Of a stretch of DNA of 46,545 bases, positions 22,256 through 30,388 are shown piece after piece. The notes beneath the pieces are model-generated. The model had not been told where the DNA came from. It worked only from the letters and a program-made list of their open reading frames with translations, and searched no databases. The DNA lies in IMG/VR virus record IMGVR_UViG_3300029882_000040, positions 1 to 46,545 of that record. One strand, written 5' to 3'. The stretch's first letter is position 1; each line of letters begins with the position of its first letter. The translations under genes and the position numbers were made by a program. The DNA is from a virus.

Positions 22256-23167
22256 ATGGATTTCGCAACAATCGCAATGTACGTGGGACTGGGCGTTCTA
22301 GCCATCATAGTCCTGAGCATATTCTTCGGGTCGTTCTACACGGTGCCTACGCAGGAAGCGGCTGTAGTAGCGCGCTTCGGCAAGTTCAGTCACATCGCAC
22401 GGCCAGGGCTCAACTTCAAGCGGCCATTCGTGGACTCTGTCGAGTTAGTTAGGCTGGCCACGTACCAGCTAGACGACACCATTGAGACGAAGACCAAGGA
22501 CAACGTGTTCGTCACGCTGCCGGTGTCCTGCCAGTGGCAGGTGGGTAGTTCGGATCAAGCCATCCAGGACTATCATTACAAGCTAACCAACAACGAGCAG
22601 ATCAGCTCCTACCTGTCCAACATCCTGTTGGGACACATTCCGGACATGGACCTGGACACACTCTTCACGTCGCAGCAGCAGGTATCGGACAAGGCGTCGG
22701 CAGAACTTGAACTACAGATGTCCAAGTTCGGTGTCGAAATCACCAAAGTAATGATCACTGACATCCAACCGGACGCCGGAGTGGTCAAGGCCATGAACAG
22801 TATCAACGAGCAGACCCGGCTGGCCGTGGCTAATAAGGCACAAGGTGACGCGGAGTATATACTCAAGGTGCGGCAGGCTGAGGCTGATGCCGAGGTCAAG
22901 CGCCAAGAAGGTTTGGGCGTGGCTAACGAGCGTAAGGCCATCGCTGACGGGTGGGCTGACTCGATCGACAAGATAAAGGGCAGTACCGACCTGTCGGATA
23001 ACGACGCTACGTTCCTGCTGCTGTTCACCAACTGGACCGACATGATGCAGAAGGTCGGCGGCTCTGACAACACCACCATGGTCTTTATGCCCTCTGGACC
23101 GGAGGGCTTGCAGAACTTCCAGGCGACGATGGCCAACGCGCAGTTGCATATGCTGGCGGCGAAGTGA
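22256..23167 (+). CDS. SPFH/prohibitin-like membrane protein, 303 aa
   Basis: ATG 22256 follows GCAAGGAGCATT. One N-terminal transmembrane helix (residues about 5-27) precedes a Band 7 domain: VPTQEAAVVARFGKF, RPGLNFKRPFVD, and the helical DIQPDAGVVKAMNSINEQTR. The C-terminal coiled coil is rich in Ala and Glu (KAQGDAEYILKVRQAEADAE). SPFH proteins assemble into membrane rings that organise proteases or lipid domains. In a phage this may remodel the inner membrane or shield replication; that is inference. Confidence 0.88.
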   Translation: MDFATIAMYVGLGVLAIIVLSIFFGSFYTVPTQEAAVVARFGKFSHIARPGLNFKRPFVDSVELVRLATYQLDDTIETKTKDNVFVTLPVSCQWQVGSSDQAIQDYHYKLTNNEQISSYLSNILLGHIPDMDLDTLFTSQQQVSDKASAELELQMSKFGVEITKVMITDIQPDAGVVKAMNSINEQTRLAVANKAQGDAEYILKVRQAEADAEVKRQEGLGVANERKAIADGWADSIDKIKGSTDLSDNDATFLLLFTNWTDMMQKVGGSDNTTMVFMPSGPEGLQNFQATMANAQLHMLAAK

Positions 23168-23179
23168 TAAGGAGAAAGT

Positions 23180-23440
23180 ATGAACAACGAAGCAAGCGAT
23201 GAAGTGGAATTGTACCAAAAGAAAATGTTGATCACGTTCGGCCGTCCGGTTGCCGTCATGATTGCTGGTAGTCCGGTGTTTACGGAAGTGGTGATTGCCG
23301 AAGTGAAAGACAAGAATCGAGACTTTATATACGGCGGCTCGATACGTGTCGTCGGTATGCCCAATCGTCCTGACTTTGAGAAGGCGCAGATTATGCACAT
23401 TCACAGTATCAGCATTGCTGCTATGATCGAGCTCGATTAG
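23180..23440 (+). CDS. Hypothetical protein, 86 aa
   Basis: ATG 23180 follows AAGGAGAAAGT, 12 bases after the SPFH gene. Strand-rich (KKMLITFGRPVAVMIAGSPV) with a His-x-His near the end. Unknown; the tight spacing puts it in the same operon as the SPFH gene. Confidence 0.62.
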   Translation: MNNEASDEVELYQKKMLITFGRPVAVMIAGSPVFTEVVIAEVKDKNRDFIYGGSIRVVGMPNRPDFEKAQIMHIHSISIAAMIELD

Positions 23441-23502
23441 GTCGGGTTGCTCAGCGTCGCAGAAACCAAGCACCAATACGAACGCAGCACAAGGAGAACT
23501 GA

Positions 23503-24321
23503 ATGCCAGTAGTAAAGAAGACAGCAGCCAAAGGTAAGAAGACAACGTCCACGGCGATAATTCCTTGGACGGAAAAATTTGCGAAGTACGCCAAAGAAAC
23601 AAAGGAACAGACCAAGAACATCGGAGTCGGCGGCGTCAGTATTAAGTTCGGCCGTGGACGCATCTCTATCGGCGACGTCGAAGTCAAGGGCGGCAAGCTG
23701 GAGTGCGTCATTGTCGGCAGCTGCGCGCTCAATCGCTGGAACGAGCAGCCGTTTGATGCGTCCAATCCGCTGCCGCCGGATTGCTACGCGTTCTCTGTCA
23801 TCTCGGACGACCCAGAGATGGCTCCTCACCCGTCGGCACCTGACAAGCAAGCTGTGAAGTGCGCCGATTGTGAAAAGAACCAGTTCGGTACGGCGCGCGT
23901 TGGCAAGGGCAAGGCATGCGGCAATACTATTCGTCTCGGCCTGCTGACCGGCAATGACGCCACCGAGGACGCTGACAGCGTCGCCGCTGCGGAGATGGCC
24001 AATGCCGGTGTCAGCCCTACCAACCTGAACCATTACAAGAAGTACACCGACCTGTTGGAAGAGGAGTATGGTCGTCCGCCGTGGGCCGTGGTGACGGAGA
24101 TTGCCAGTTACGATGATCCGAAGACACAGATTCGTCTGGAGTTCAAGATGGTGTCTCTGATTGACGACGACGACGTTCTCCAGGCTCTTGAGAAGCGTGT
24201 GCTCAAGGTGCAGGAGCAACTTCAGAAGCCGTTCTCCGTGGCCGATAAGACCGCGAAGAAGGCTCCGGCTGCGTCGAAGTCCAATTCCAAGTTCGCCGGC
24301 AAGAAGACTACACGGCGGTAG
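23503..24321 (+). CDS. Candidate DNA-binding protein with zinc knuckle, 272 aa
   Basis: ATG 23503 follows ACAAGGAGAACTGA. Both ends are Lys/Ala-rich and disordered-looking; the core has CADCEKNQFGTARVGKGKAC, a Cys cluster with basic residues typical of a conserved phage replication-region family. The core also holds beta strands (GVSIKFGRGRISIGDVEV). Position between recombination genes and polymerase suggests single-strand DNA binding, by context only. Confidence 0.68.
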   Translation: MPVVKKTAAKGKKTTSTAIIPWTEKFAKYAKETKEQTKNIGVGGVSIKFGRGRISIGDVEVKGGKLECVIVGSCALNRWNEQPFDASNPLPPDCYAFSVISDDPEMAPHPSAPDKQAVKCADCEKNQFGTARVGKGKACGNTIRLGLLTGNDATEDADSVAAAEMANAGVSPTNLNHYKKYTDLLEEEYGRPPWAVVTEIASYDDPKTQIRLEFKMVSLIDDDDVLQALEKRVLKVQEQLQKPFSVADKTAKKAPAASKSNSKFAGKKTTRR

Positions 24322-24331
24322 AATTCTAAGT

Positions 24332-24369
24332 CGTACTTGGTCGGTAGCCCTCACTGCTGGCCAAGTACG
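24332..24369 (+). other. Intergenic hairpin, 11-bp stem
   Basis: CGTACTTGGTC (24332-24342) pairs with GGCCAAGTACG (24359-24369) with one G-U pair. No T-tract follows, so termination is unlikely; an RNase site or leader structure for the gene at 24387 is possible. Confidence 0.55.
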
Positions 24370-24386
24370 GCGAAGAAAGGAGTACT

Positions 24387-24491
24387 ATGAAACTGATCTT
24401 ACTGATCCCGCGCATCTTCCTCATCATTTGTTTGATTCCTTTTGCGTTGGTTTTTGGCCCTGCACTATTTACGAAGCGGAGATTGTTTTGA
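24387..24491 (+). CDS. Micro-membrane protein, 34 aa
   Basis: ATG 24387 follows GAAAGGAGTACT. The peptide is one hydrophobic helix (LILLIPRIFLIICLIPFALV) with a basic end (TKRRLF). Its stop overlaps the start of the dCTP deaminase/dUTPase gene (TTGA). Confidence 0.55.
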   Translation: MKLILLIPRIFLIICLIPFALVFGPALFTKRRLF

Positions 24492-24919
24492 TTCTATCGC
24501 GGCAAGATCTTATGAAGTACGTAGAGCGGGGTGCGCTACGGTTCGAGCCAGCATTGGCTGACGATCAGTTTCAGCAAAACGGCATTGACATGATTGTGAG
24601 TCAGGTGGAGAGCGACTTGTTGGCCGCAGGTGGATTCACGTTAGGTCGTACGCGCGAGATTATAACCATGCCTGACGACCTTATGGCGTTCGTGCAAATA
24701 CGGTCCACTTGGGCGCGTATGGGCTTCATCATGCCACCGACTGTGATAGACGCTGGCTTCCAGGGCAGTATCACCCTGGAGATAGCCAAGTTCGGCGCGC
24801 CGGGTTACGTGCCTGTTGGACAGCGATTCGCCCACGTCATCTTCGCGAAGCTTACCAGCGCCACCGAGCCTTATCGCGGCAAGTACCAGGGCCAAGTGGC
24901 CATTACGGGGGCGCTGTAG
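24488..24919 (+). CDS. dCTP deaminase/dUTPase family protein, 143 aa
   Basis: From TTG 24488 the product begins MILSRQDLMKYVERG, the usual family start. Key motifs: NGIDMIV, QIRSTWARMG (phosphate-binding Ser/Arg), VIDAGFQGSITLEI (catalytic-site Glu), and the closing YQGQ. Family members make dUTP or dUMP from dCTP, or hydrolyse dUTP; which applies cannot be told by eye. Either would support the thymidylate-synthase homologue at 40611 by keeping dUMP high and dUTP out of DNA. Confidence 0.87.
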   Translation: MILSRQDLMKYVERGALRFEPALADDQFQQNGIDMIVSQVESDLLAAGGFTLGRTREIITMPDDLMAFVQIRSTWARMGFIMPPTVIDAGFQGSITLEIAKFGAPGYVPVGQRFAHVIFAKLTSATEPYRGKYQGQVAITGAL

Positions 24920-26899
24920 ATGCCACGTGCGCCGCAGGTGATTCTCGCAGATTTTGAAACGAAGGGTATTCAGTCGCGGCCAAAGTACCCACCGAAGCCG
25001 GGTTCGCTCGCTCTTAAGTGGCCCGATCAGTCAGATTACAAACTCATGGCATGGGGTCATGGGGATGGAACGCGTGCGTTCGACAACAATTGCACAGAGA
25101 AGGAAGCGCGCGGCGAGCTCAAGAAGGCACAGGAAAGCAAGTATCCAGTGCTTTGGCAGAACGAGAAATTCGATCTGGACGTCGCCGAAATACATTGGGA
25201 ACTACCAATCCCGGATTGGCGGAAGCGTCACGATACTATGTATCTTCTCTTCCTCGAGAACCCTCATGCTCCGTCTCTAGCGTTGAAGGAATCGGCCCAG
25301 CGCATACTAGGGATTGCGCCTGAGGAGCAGGACAAGCTGAAGGAGTGGATCCTAGCCAACATCGAGGCGGCGCGTAAGAAGCCCAGCACATGGGGTGCGT
25401 ATATCTGCGAAGCGCCTTATCGAATTGTCAAGCCCTACCACAAAGGCGATCTCACGCGCATGGGTCGGTTGTTCAATAAGATCTACCCGTATATCGTCGA
25501 GTCCGGAATGCTGGAAGCGTATCAACGTGAATTGAAGCTCATGCCAATACTGCTGGAGAACGAGCGGGTGGGGATGCGCGTGGACATGAATGGCCTAGAG
25601 CGTGACTTGCCGGCGATGATAGCTGGCGTAGAGAAGACCGATGTCTGGCTGCGCAAGAAGCTGGGTATTGAGAACATCGACAGTGATCGGCAGCTTGGCG
25701 AGGCGCTTTACAATAAAGGAATCGTAAGCGACTTTAAGAAGACAGCCAAGGGCCATCTGTCGGTGAGTAAGAAGACACTTACGTTGAATAAGTTCAAAGA
25801 CCCGAAGGTGTATCAAGCCCTGCAGTATCGCGGTCAGATGAGTACGTCCATCTCGATGTTTATCAAGCCTTGGTTGGAACTTGGTACAGCCGGCAAGGGT
25901 ACCATTCACCCTAACTGGTCGCAGGTGCGCAGTCCGAAGGGTAACAACGATACAGGAGGAGCGCGCAGCGGTCGCATCATTTGCTCAAAGCCTAACTTCT
26001 TAAATATTCCGAAGAAATGGAAGCGCGCAGCTTCTGCCGGTTACGTCCATCCAGCATTCTTGAAGGTTCCAGAATTGCCGTACGTACGTAGTTACTGCTT
26101 ACCGGATAAGGGTCAGCGGTGGGGCAAAAGGGATTTCGATCAACAAGAATTGAGATTGTTCGGCCACTTTGAAGAAGGACCCGTTATGGCAGGTTTCTTA
26201 TCTGCCCAAATAGATTTGCCATGCTCTAAGTGCGGCGCACCTGTAGGTAAACAATGCGTTGGTGGCAAATTTCACGCAGAACGCAAATACGACATCCATG
26301 AACTGGTGCGTGCAGAAGTAGAACGGCGTTTGATTGAAGCGTGTTTACGCGAAGGATTCGACCGTGACACTGCCAAGAGTTGCGTGTTCGGTCGTCTGTA
26401 TGGCCAGGGTATAACCGGCCTGATGCAGCTTCTACAGCTACTAGATGAAGAGAAGCCTATTGCGCAGATCATCCAGGCTTCTATCAACGCGGCTGTGCCA
26501 TCGATCAAGGAACTGGACAATCGTTTGAAGGCGCTCTCGGATGAAGGCTTGCCGATTCGCACGTTTGGGTCACGTCTGTACTATTGTGAAGAGCCGAAGT
26601 ACAGTCCTCTGTATGGCAGAGACATGACATTTTCATATAAACTTCTCAACTACCTCATGCAAGGTAGCGGAGCTGATGTAACGAAAGAAACATTGATACG
26701 TTATAACGAAGCCAAGAAGAATAGCAGATTCGTCGTCACTGTGTATGACGAAGTTAATTTCAGTGCACCTGCTAAAGCAATGAAAGAAGAACAGAAAATA
26801 ATGCAAGATTGTATGCGTAGTATCGCCACCGACGTTCCCATGTTGTCGGAAGGCGAATCTGGTGTTAATTGGGGGACTTTGACAAAATGGCAGGATTAA
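24920..26899 (+). CDS. DNA polymerase, family A, 659 aa
   Basis: The N-terminal exonuclease domain has DFET (residues 11-14), WQNEKFDLD and a YHKGDLTRMG segment, so 3'-5' proofreading is plausible. Polymerase motif A is RDFDQQELRLFG (about residue 405), motif B DRDTAKSCVFGRLYG (about 485) and motif C VYDEVNF (about 610) with Tyr-Asp-Glu rather than His-Asp-Glu. A zinc-finger-like insertion (CSKCGAPVGKQC then HAERK) lies between motifs A and B. ATG 24920 begins right after the deaminase stop. This is the replicative polymerase. Confidence 0.93.
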   Translation: MPRAPQVILADFETKGIQSRPKYPPKPGSLALKWPDQSDYKLMAWGHGDGTRAFDNNCTEKEARGELKKAQESKYPVLWQNEKFDLDVAEIHWELPIPDWRKRHDTMYLLFLENPHAPSLALKESAQRILGIAPEEQDKLKEWILANIEAARKKPSTWGAYICEAPYRIVKPYHKGDLTRMGRLFNKIYPYIVESGMLEAYQRELKLMPILLENERVGMRVDMNGLERDLPAMIAGVEKTDVWLRKKLGIENIDSDRQLGEALYNKGIVSDFKKTAKGHLSVSKKTLTLNKFKDPKVYQALQYRGQMSTSISMFIKPWLELGTAGKGTIHPNWSQVRSPKGNNDTGGARSGRIICSKPNFLNIPKKWKRAASAGYVHPAFLKVPELPYVRSYCLPDKGQRWGKRDFDQQELRLFGHFEEGPVMAGFLSAQIDLPCSKCGAPVGKQCVGGKFHAERKYDIHELVRAEVERRLIEACLREGFDRDTAKSCVFGRLYGQGITGLMQLLQLLDEEKPIAQIIQASINAAVPSIKELDNRLKALSDEGLPIRTFGSRLYYCEEPKYSPLYGRDMTFSYKLLNYLMQGSGADVTKETLIRYNEAKKNSRFVVTVYDEVNFSAPAKAMKEEQKIMQDCMRSIATDVPMLSEGESGVNWGTLTKWQD

Positions 26900-26935
26900 A
26901 ACATTAGCAGTAGTAAAGAGGCAGCCTGGACCACT

Positions 26936-27037
26936 GTGCTGACCGGGTTACTGCATGAAGTAGATTCACTGCTTGATCCTGAGCATGTCTATCACTTGCC
27001 AAGTACGCAAGACGACGGCGAACCAACCACTGAGTAA
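26936..27037 (+). CDS. Possible small protein in polymerase-nuclease gap, 33 aa or longer
   Basis: The 148 bases between polymerase and nuclease hold an open frame that reads like protein (EAAWTTVLTGLLHEVDSLLD, then HVYHLPSTQDD). It lacks an ATG. GTG 26936 or a rare ATT near 26903 are the only starts, and no SD is obvious. It lies in frame after the polymerase stop, so it may be the remnant of a longer C-terminus. Confidence 0.25.
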   Translation: MLTGLLHEVDSLLDPEHVYHLPSTQDDGEPTTE

Positions 27038-27047
27038 GAAAGGCACA

Positions 27048-27839
27048 ATGGCACCTAAGAAAGTACCCGCACCCGAGGTCAAGAAGACAACAACTACATT
27101 CACAGTGCCGCAGAAGTTAGCGACCCTTTCCTCGTGGTCATATTCGGTGTACACTTCGTGGCTGCGCTGCCCAGCAGCGGTGTGCTACGACAAGATTAAA
27201 CGTATAAAGATATTCGAGCCGGAGAACCCAGCATTCGTCAAGGGCAACGCTGTCCACAAATTTGCCGAGGATTACATCGCCGGAAGACTTCCGGCCAAGG
27301 AGCCAATCCATCCAGGCTTAAAGCAAGTGCAAGATCGTGTGACTACGTATCGCAAGGTCAAAGCCATGGTGGAGCAAGACTGGGCGTTCACGAAAGAATG
27401 GGTTCCCACCAAGTGGAATGATTGGACTCATTGCTGGTTGCGTATCAAGGTTGACGTCTGCGCGGTTACGGAAGCCACCAAGAAGGCGCCACCGCTGGTA
27501 CATATAACGGATTGGAAGAGCGGTAAGGTGTATGAGGAGCATAAGCAACAGCGTAGCCTGTACGCGCTGGGAGGACTGCAGCTAGTCGAGCTCGGCTTAC
27601 TAGCCGGTGGAAACAAGGATACCAAGGTAGTAGCCGAGCATCTATACACCGACACCACCCAGTCGGCGACGGAGGAGTATTCACTCAAGGATCTGAAGCC
27701 GCTGAAGAGTGAGTGGTTGACGCGTACCAAGCAAATGATGGCCGATACAAAGTACGAGCCGAAGCCGGGTTACCATTGTCGGTGGTGCAGGTTTAGGGCT
27801 TCTAACGGTGGGCCTTGCGAGGCGGAGCAGAAGTCCTAG
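27048..27839 (+). CDS. Cas4/AddB-like PD-(D/E)XK nuclease with Fe-S cysteines, 263 aa
   Basis: The nuclease core is GNAVHKFAEDYI (His), RIKVDVCAV (Asp), ITDWKSGK (D-x-K) and QQRSLYALGG (Q...Y). Cysteines in SWLRCPAAVC near residue 43 and in the C-terminal CRWCRF...C set match the iron-sulfur clamp of Cas4 and AddB. The role would be end resection for recombination-dependent replication. ATG 27048 follows GAAAGGCACA. Confidence 0.85.
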   Translation: MAPKKVPAPEVKKTTTTFTVPQKLATLSSWSYSVYTSWLRCPAAVCYDKIKRIKIFEPENPAFVKGNAVHKFAEDYIAGRLPAKEPIHPGLKQVQDRVTTYRKVKAMVEQDWAFTKEWVPTKWNDWTHCWLRIKVDVCAVTEATKKAPPLVHITDWKSGKVYEEHKQQRSLYALGGLQLVELGLLAGGNKDTKVVAEHLYTDTTQSATEEYSLKDLKPLKSEWLTRTKQMMADTKYEPKPGYHCRWCRFRASNGGPCEAEQKS

Positions 27840-28015
27840 TGGGTAGAACTGCGAAGTATCGCTCGTCGGACGCACTCCTAGTTGATCTGTTCTTCTTGAC
27901 CAAGGCTGTACCGCCGAAGGTAGAGCAACTAGGAGAATGGATAGCGGATCTACAGAGCATGTACGCGCAGTATCAGAAGGCGCTACGAAGGGAGAAGCGG
28001 CGTGCTAAAAGTTAG
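27839..28015 (+). CDS. Hypothetical protein, 58 aa
   Basis: GTG 27839 overlaps the nuclease stop by one base. Helical with a basic end (YQKALRREKRRAKS). It is coupled to the nuclease and to the gene at 28002. Unknown. Confidence 0.58.
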   Translation: MGRTAKYRSSDALLVDLFFLTKAVPPKVEQLGEWIADLQSMYAQYQKALRREKRRAKS

Positions 28016-28256
28016 TGCTGGGTACGAAACGATAGAAGAAGAGTTCGAAGCGAGTTTGCGCCGAGTATTCGTTGACGGCAAAGCTGATTTTATACGTCTG
28101 GACGATCGTAGACGTGAATTTCTAGTGCGAAGTGCAGGCTATGGAGAAGAGCAAGGTTGGTTGCGCTTAGAGTTAATTGAAGTAGACGAACAATCTAGTT
28201 ACCTTGAGGGACGTCTAACATCTGCTGGGAAGGTTCACTTTGGCCTCGCGGTATAG
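28002..28256 (+). CDS. Hypothetical protein, 84 aa
   Basis: GTG 28002 follows AGGGAGAAGCGGC and overlaps the previous gene by 14 bases. Alternating strands and charged residues (FIRLDDRRREFLVRSAGYGE; WLRLELIEVDE) suggest a small alpha/beta domain. The pattern resembles uncharacterised phage proteins ending SSYLEGRL. Confidence 0.62.
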   Translation: MLKVSAGYETIEEEFEASLRRVFVDGKADFIRLDDRRREFLVRSAGYGEEQGWLRLELIEVDEQSSYLEGRLTSAGKVHFGLAV

Positions 28257-28623
28257 GCGTGAATCCCCCACGGAGGCGTGGTGCGTGGCATGGGCACGAT
28301 TCCGTGGTGTCGTAGTGGCCAAGATGACCGGCTGTAATGGCATTCCGGATCGTATCTTCTTCTTACCCAGTGGAGCGCCAATCATCGGCGAGTTCAAAGC
28401 CAAAGGTAAGAAGGGTAAGGGGCTCCAGGCTGAGACTCAACCGTACTACCTGACTAAGCTGATTGAATACGGCTACGAGGCGTACTGCTGGGACACCAAG
28501 GAAGCGTTTCTAGAGGTCATGAAAGGTAGGCTGGAATGTCCGCAAACCGCACCATCCAGGACGAAGAAGTCGAAGAAATCATCGATCGCGTCGAGCAAAC
28601 GCAAGACGGCTTTATCATCGTAG
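28240..28623 (+). CDS. VRR-NUC domain nuclease, 127 aa
   Basis: TTG 28240 follows TGGGAAGGTTCACTT. The core is the compact PD-(D/E)XK fold of phage VRR-NUC proteins: GIPDRIFFLPSG (Asp), PIIGEFKAKGKK (E-x-K), then Q...Y and YEAYCWDTKE. VRR-NUC enzymes resolve branched DNA. The C-terminal Ser/Lys-rich tail overlaps another gene by 88 bases. It lies just upstream of the SNF2-like helicase, a pairing often seen in phages. Confidence 0.85.
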   Translation: MASRYRRESPTEAWCVAWARFRGVVVAKMTGCNGIPDRIFFLPSGAPIIGEFKAKGKKGKGLQAETQPYYLTKLIEYGYEAYCWDTKEAFLEVMKGRLECPQTAPSRTKKSKKSSIASSKRKTALSS

Positions 28624-28682
28624 AACTGTTGCATGAACTTTTGAAACTGAGACGGAAGGTTAGAAATGACTCCAGTAATTGA
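28536..28682 (+). CDS. Small acidic helical protein, 48 aa, overlapping VRR-NUC
   Basis: ATG 28536 follows AGGTAGGCTGGA. The frame gives DEEVEEIIDRVEQTQDGFII, then VELLHELLKLRRKVRN, a convincing helical protein, while the VRR-NUC frame over the same bases is low-complexity Ser/Lys. The gene overlaps VRR-NUC by 88 bases and the next gene by 17. Confidence 0.5.
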   Translation: MSANRTIQDEEVEEIIDRVEQTQDGFIIVELLHELLKLRRKVRNDSSN

Positions 28683-28908
28683 AGGCGTAAAGATTGGCGA
28701 CGAGGTGAAGGCGCACGGTATCAAGTGGCGTGTGGCAGCGTTGAACGAGAAGAATGGTCACGTGTACCTGGAGCGAGGCGCTGTGGGTTATGAGAAGGGC
28801 GCGCAGTGGGTGCAGACGGTAACGGCTGAGACGGCGAAGGATTACGCAATTGTTAAAGAAAACAGCGTAAGCATAACCAGTAGGAAGGGACTTGACCTTG
28901 CCGACTGA
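28666..28908 (+). CDS. Hypothetical protein, 80 aa
   Basis: ATG 28666 follows CGGAAGGTTAGAA. The start (IEGVKIGDEVKAHGIKWRVA) looks like a KOW or SH3-like barrel strand pair, the rest beta-rich. Function unknown; it precedes the helicase gene with overlap. Confidence 0.65.
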   Translation: MTPVIEGVKIGDEVKAHGIKWRVAALNEKNGHVYLERGAVGYEKGAQWVQTVTAETAKDYAIVKENSVSITSRKGLDLAD

Positions 28909-30388
28909 CCTCGTACCAAAATCACTGGCTCTGAAGATGGAGCAGTGGCGGAAAGCGGCTAAACCGTGGACGCCATGGCCGTATCAGGAACGCACACTGA
29001 AGTTCATGCTAGAGAATCCTCGGTCTGGCTTGCTGCTCGATCCTGGAATGGGCAAGACAAGCGTTTCATTGGCTATGTTCAAGATATTACTGAAGAAGAA
29101 GTTAGCCAAGCGCATGTTGGTCATCGCACCGTTACGGGCGTGCTACTATACTTGGCCAGCGGAGGTGTGTGATTGGACAGACTTCAAAGACATGCGTATC
29201 GCTCTGTTGCATGGTGCCGACAAGGAGAAGAATCTACGCAATTTGCAACCAGAGCATCAGATCTGCATTATTAATCCTGAGGGCATTCCATGGTTATTCG
29301 AGACCATGAAGCGCGCTAAATTGCTGGAAGCTGATGTGCTGGATATTGATGAATCGTCTCTATGGAAGAGTAGTGCAACGGTGCGTTTCCGCGCTTTGCG
29401 GAAGCACCTGCGTACGTTTAAGCGGCGACATATACTCACAGGTAGCCCTCGTCCTCGTAACTATCTGGACTTGCATGGGCAGGTGTATCTACTGGATCAG
29501 GGTGCAGCGCTGGGAGAGTACATATCCAGCTATCGCAATACGTACTTCTTCCCTACCGGCTACCAGATGCGCGAGTGGCAGATACTGCCAGGTGCTGAGA
29601 AGAAGATCGACGCGCTGGTAGCGCCCATGATGATGCGTCTGGACGCCAAGGACTATCTGAAGCTGCCTAAGGAGATGGAGCGCACCCACCGGGTTGATCT
29701 ACCCACGGCGGCGCGCGTTGAATATGACAAGATTGAGAACTCGCTACTCAGTACACTCTTCACGCAGCCGTTGGTGAATTCAGCCAGCGCGCGGTCGAAG
29801 TGCTGCCAGATTGCCAACGGATCGGTATACCTGGACTACGACCCGGAAGAGAATTGGGGTAACAAGCAACGACCAGTTAAGGTAGTGCACACGGCCAAGG
29901 TGGAAGCGGTAGTGGACCTTGTACGTGAGCTACAGGGTGAGCCGTTACTACTTGGTATCGGTTTCCAGCATGACGTAACGGCGCTGCGGTTGGCGCTGGG
30001 TAAGGACGTTCCATGCATCAACGGGCAAACCACACGGTCGCAAGCGGCGGACTACATCGAGCGGTGGAATAAGGGCCAATTGCCGTTGCTGCTAGGTCAC
30101 CCGGCCAGCATGGCGCATAGTTTGAATATGCAGAAGTTCAGCTCTAGACACGTCGGTTACTTCGACATACCAGACAACTACGATCTTTATCACCAATTCT
30201 TCCTGCGTGTATTGCGCCAAGGCAACAAATCGGCGTGGGTCATGAAGCACCACTTCGTCGTCAACAATACGGTGGACATACCAAAGATTCGAAATTTAAG
30301 GTCTAAGGAAACTGGGCAGAAGGCGTTTCTAGCGTCCATGAAGGAGTACTCGGAAGAAAGAGCTGGTGGTAAGAAAGGGAAGAAGTGA
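28898..30388 (+). CDS. SNF2-type DEAD/DEAH helicase, 496 aa
   Basis: Walker A is LDPGMGKTS; the DExx box is LDIDESSLWK; motif III is ILTGSPRPR; the C-terminal RecA-like domain has LLLGHPASMAHSLNMQ (motif V) and a late Arg cluster. These are features of the phage SNF2-like family used in replication fork remodelling or transcription switching. TTG 28898 is better spaced from AGGAAGGG than TTG 28892. It follows the VRR-NUC gene as a functional pair. Confidence 0.9.
   Translation: MPTDLVPKSLALKMEQWRKAAKPWTPWPYQERTLKFMLENPRSGLLLDPGMGKTSVSLAMFKILLKKKLAKRMLVIAPLRACYYTWPAEVCDWTDFKDMRIALLHGADKEKNLRNLQPEHQICIINPEGIPWLFETMKRAKLLEADVLDIDESSLWKSSATVRFRALRKHLRTFKRRHILTGSPRPRNYLDLHGQVYLLDQGAALGEYISSYRNTYFFPTGYQMREWQILPGAEKKIDALVAPMMMRLDAKDYLKLPKEMERTHRVDLPTAARVEYDKIENSLLSTLFTQPLVNSASARSKCCQIANGSVYLDYDPEENWGNKQRPVKVVHTAKVEAVVDLVRELQGEPLLLGIGFQHDVTALRLALGKDVPCINGQTTRSQAADYIERWNKGQLPLLLGHPASMAHSLNMQKFSSRHVGYFDIPDNYDLYHQFFLRVLRQGNKSAWVMKHHFVVNNTVDIPKIRNLRSKETGQKAFLASMKEYSEERAGGKKGKK

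Noticed and set aside
22712-23602. Antisense frame of 296 codons
   Set aside because: It is opposite the SPFH gene, whose domain is unambiguous.
23437-24354. Antisense frame of 305 codons
   Set aside because: It is opposite the candidate DNA-binding protein gene at 23503, which has a strong SD and sensible composition.
24332-24369. Hairpin as an intrinsic terminator
   Set aside because: The stem is good but no T-run follows on either strand, so it is listed only as a hairpin.
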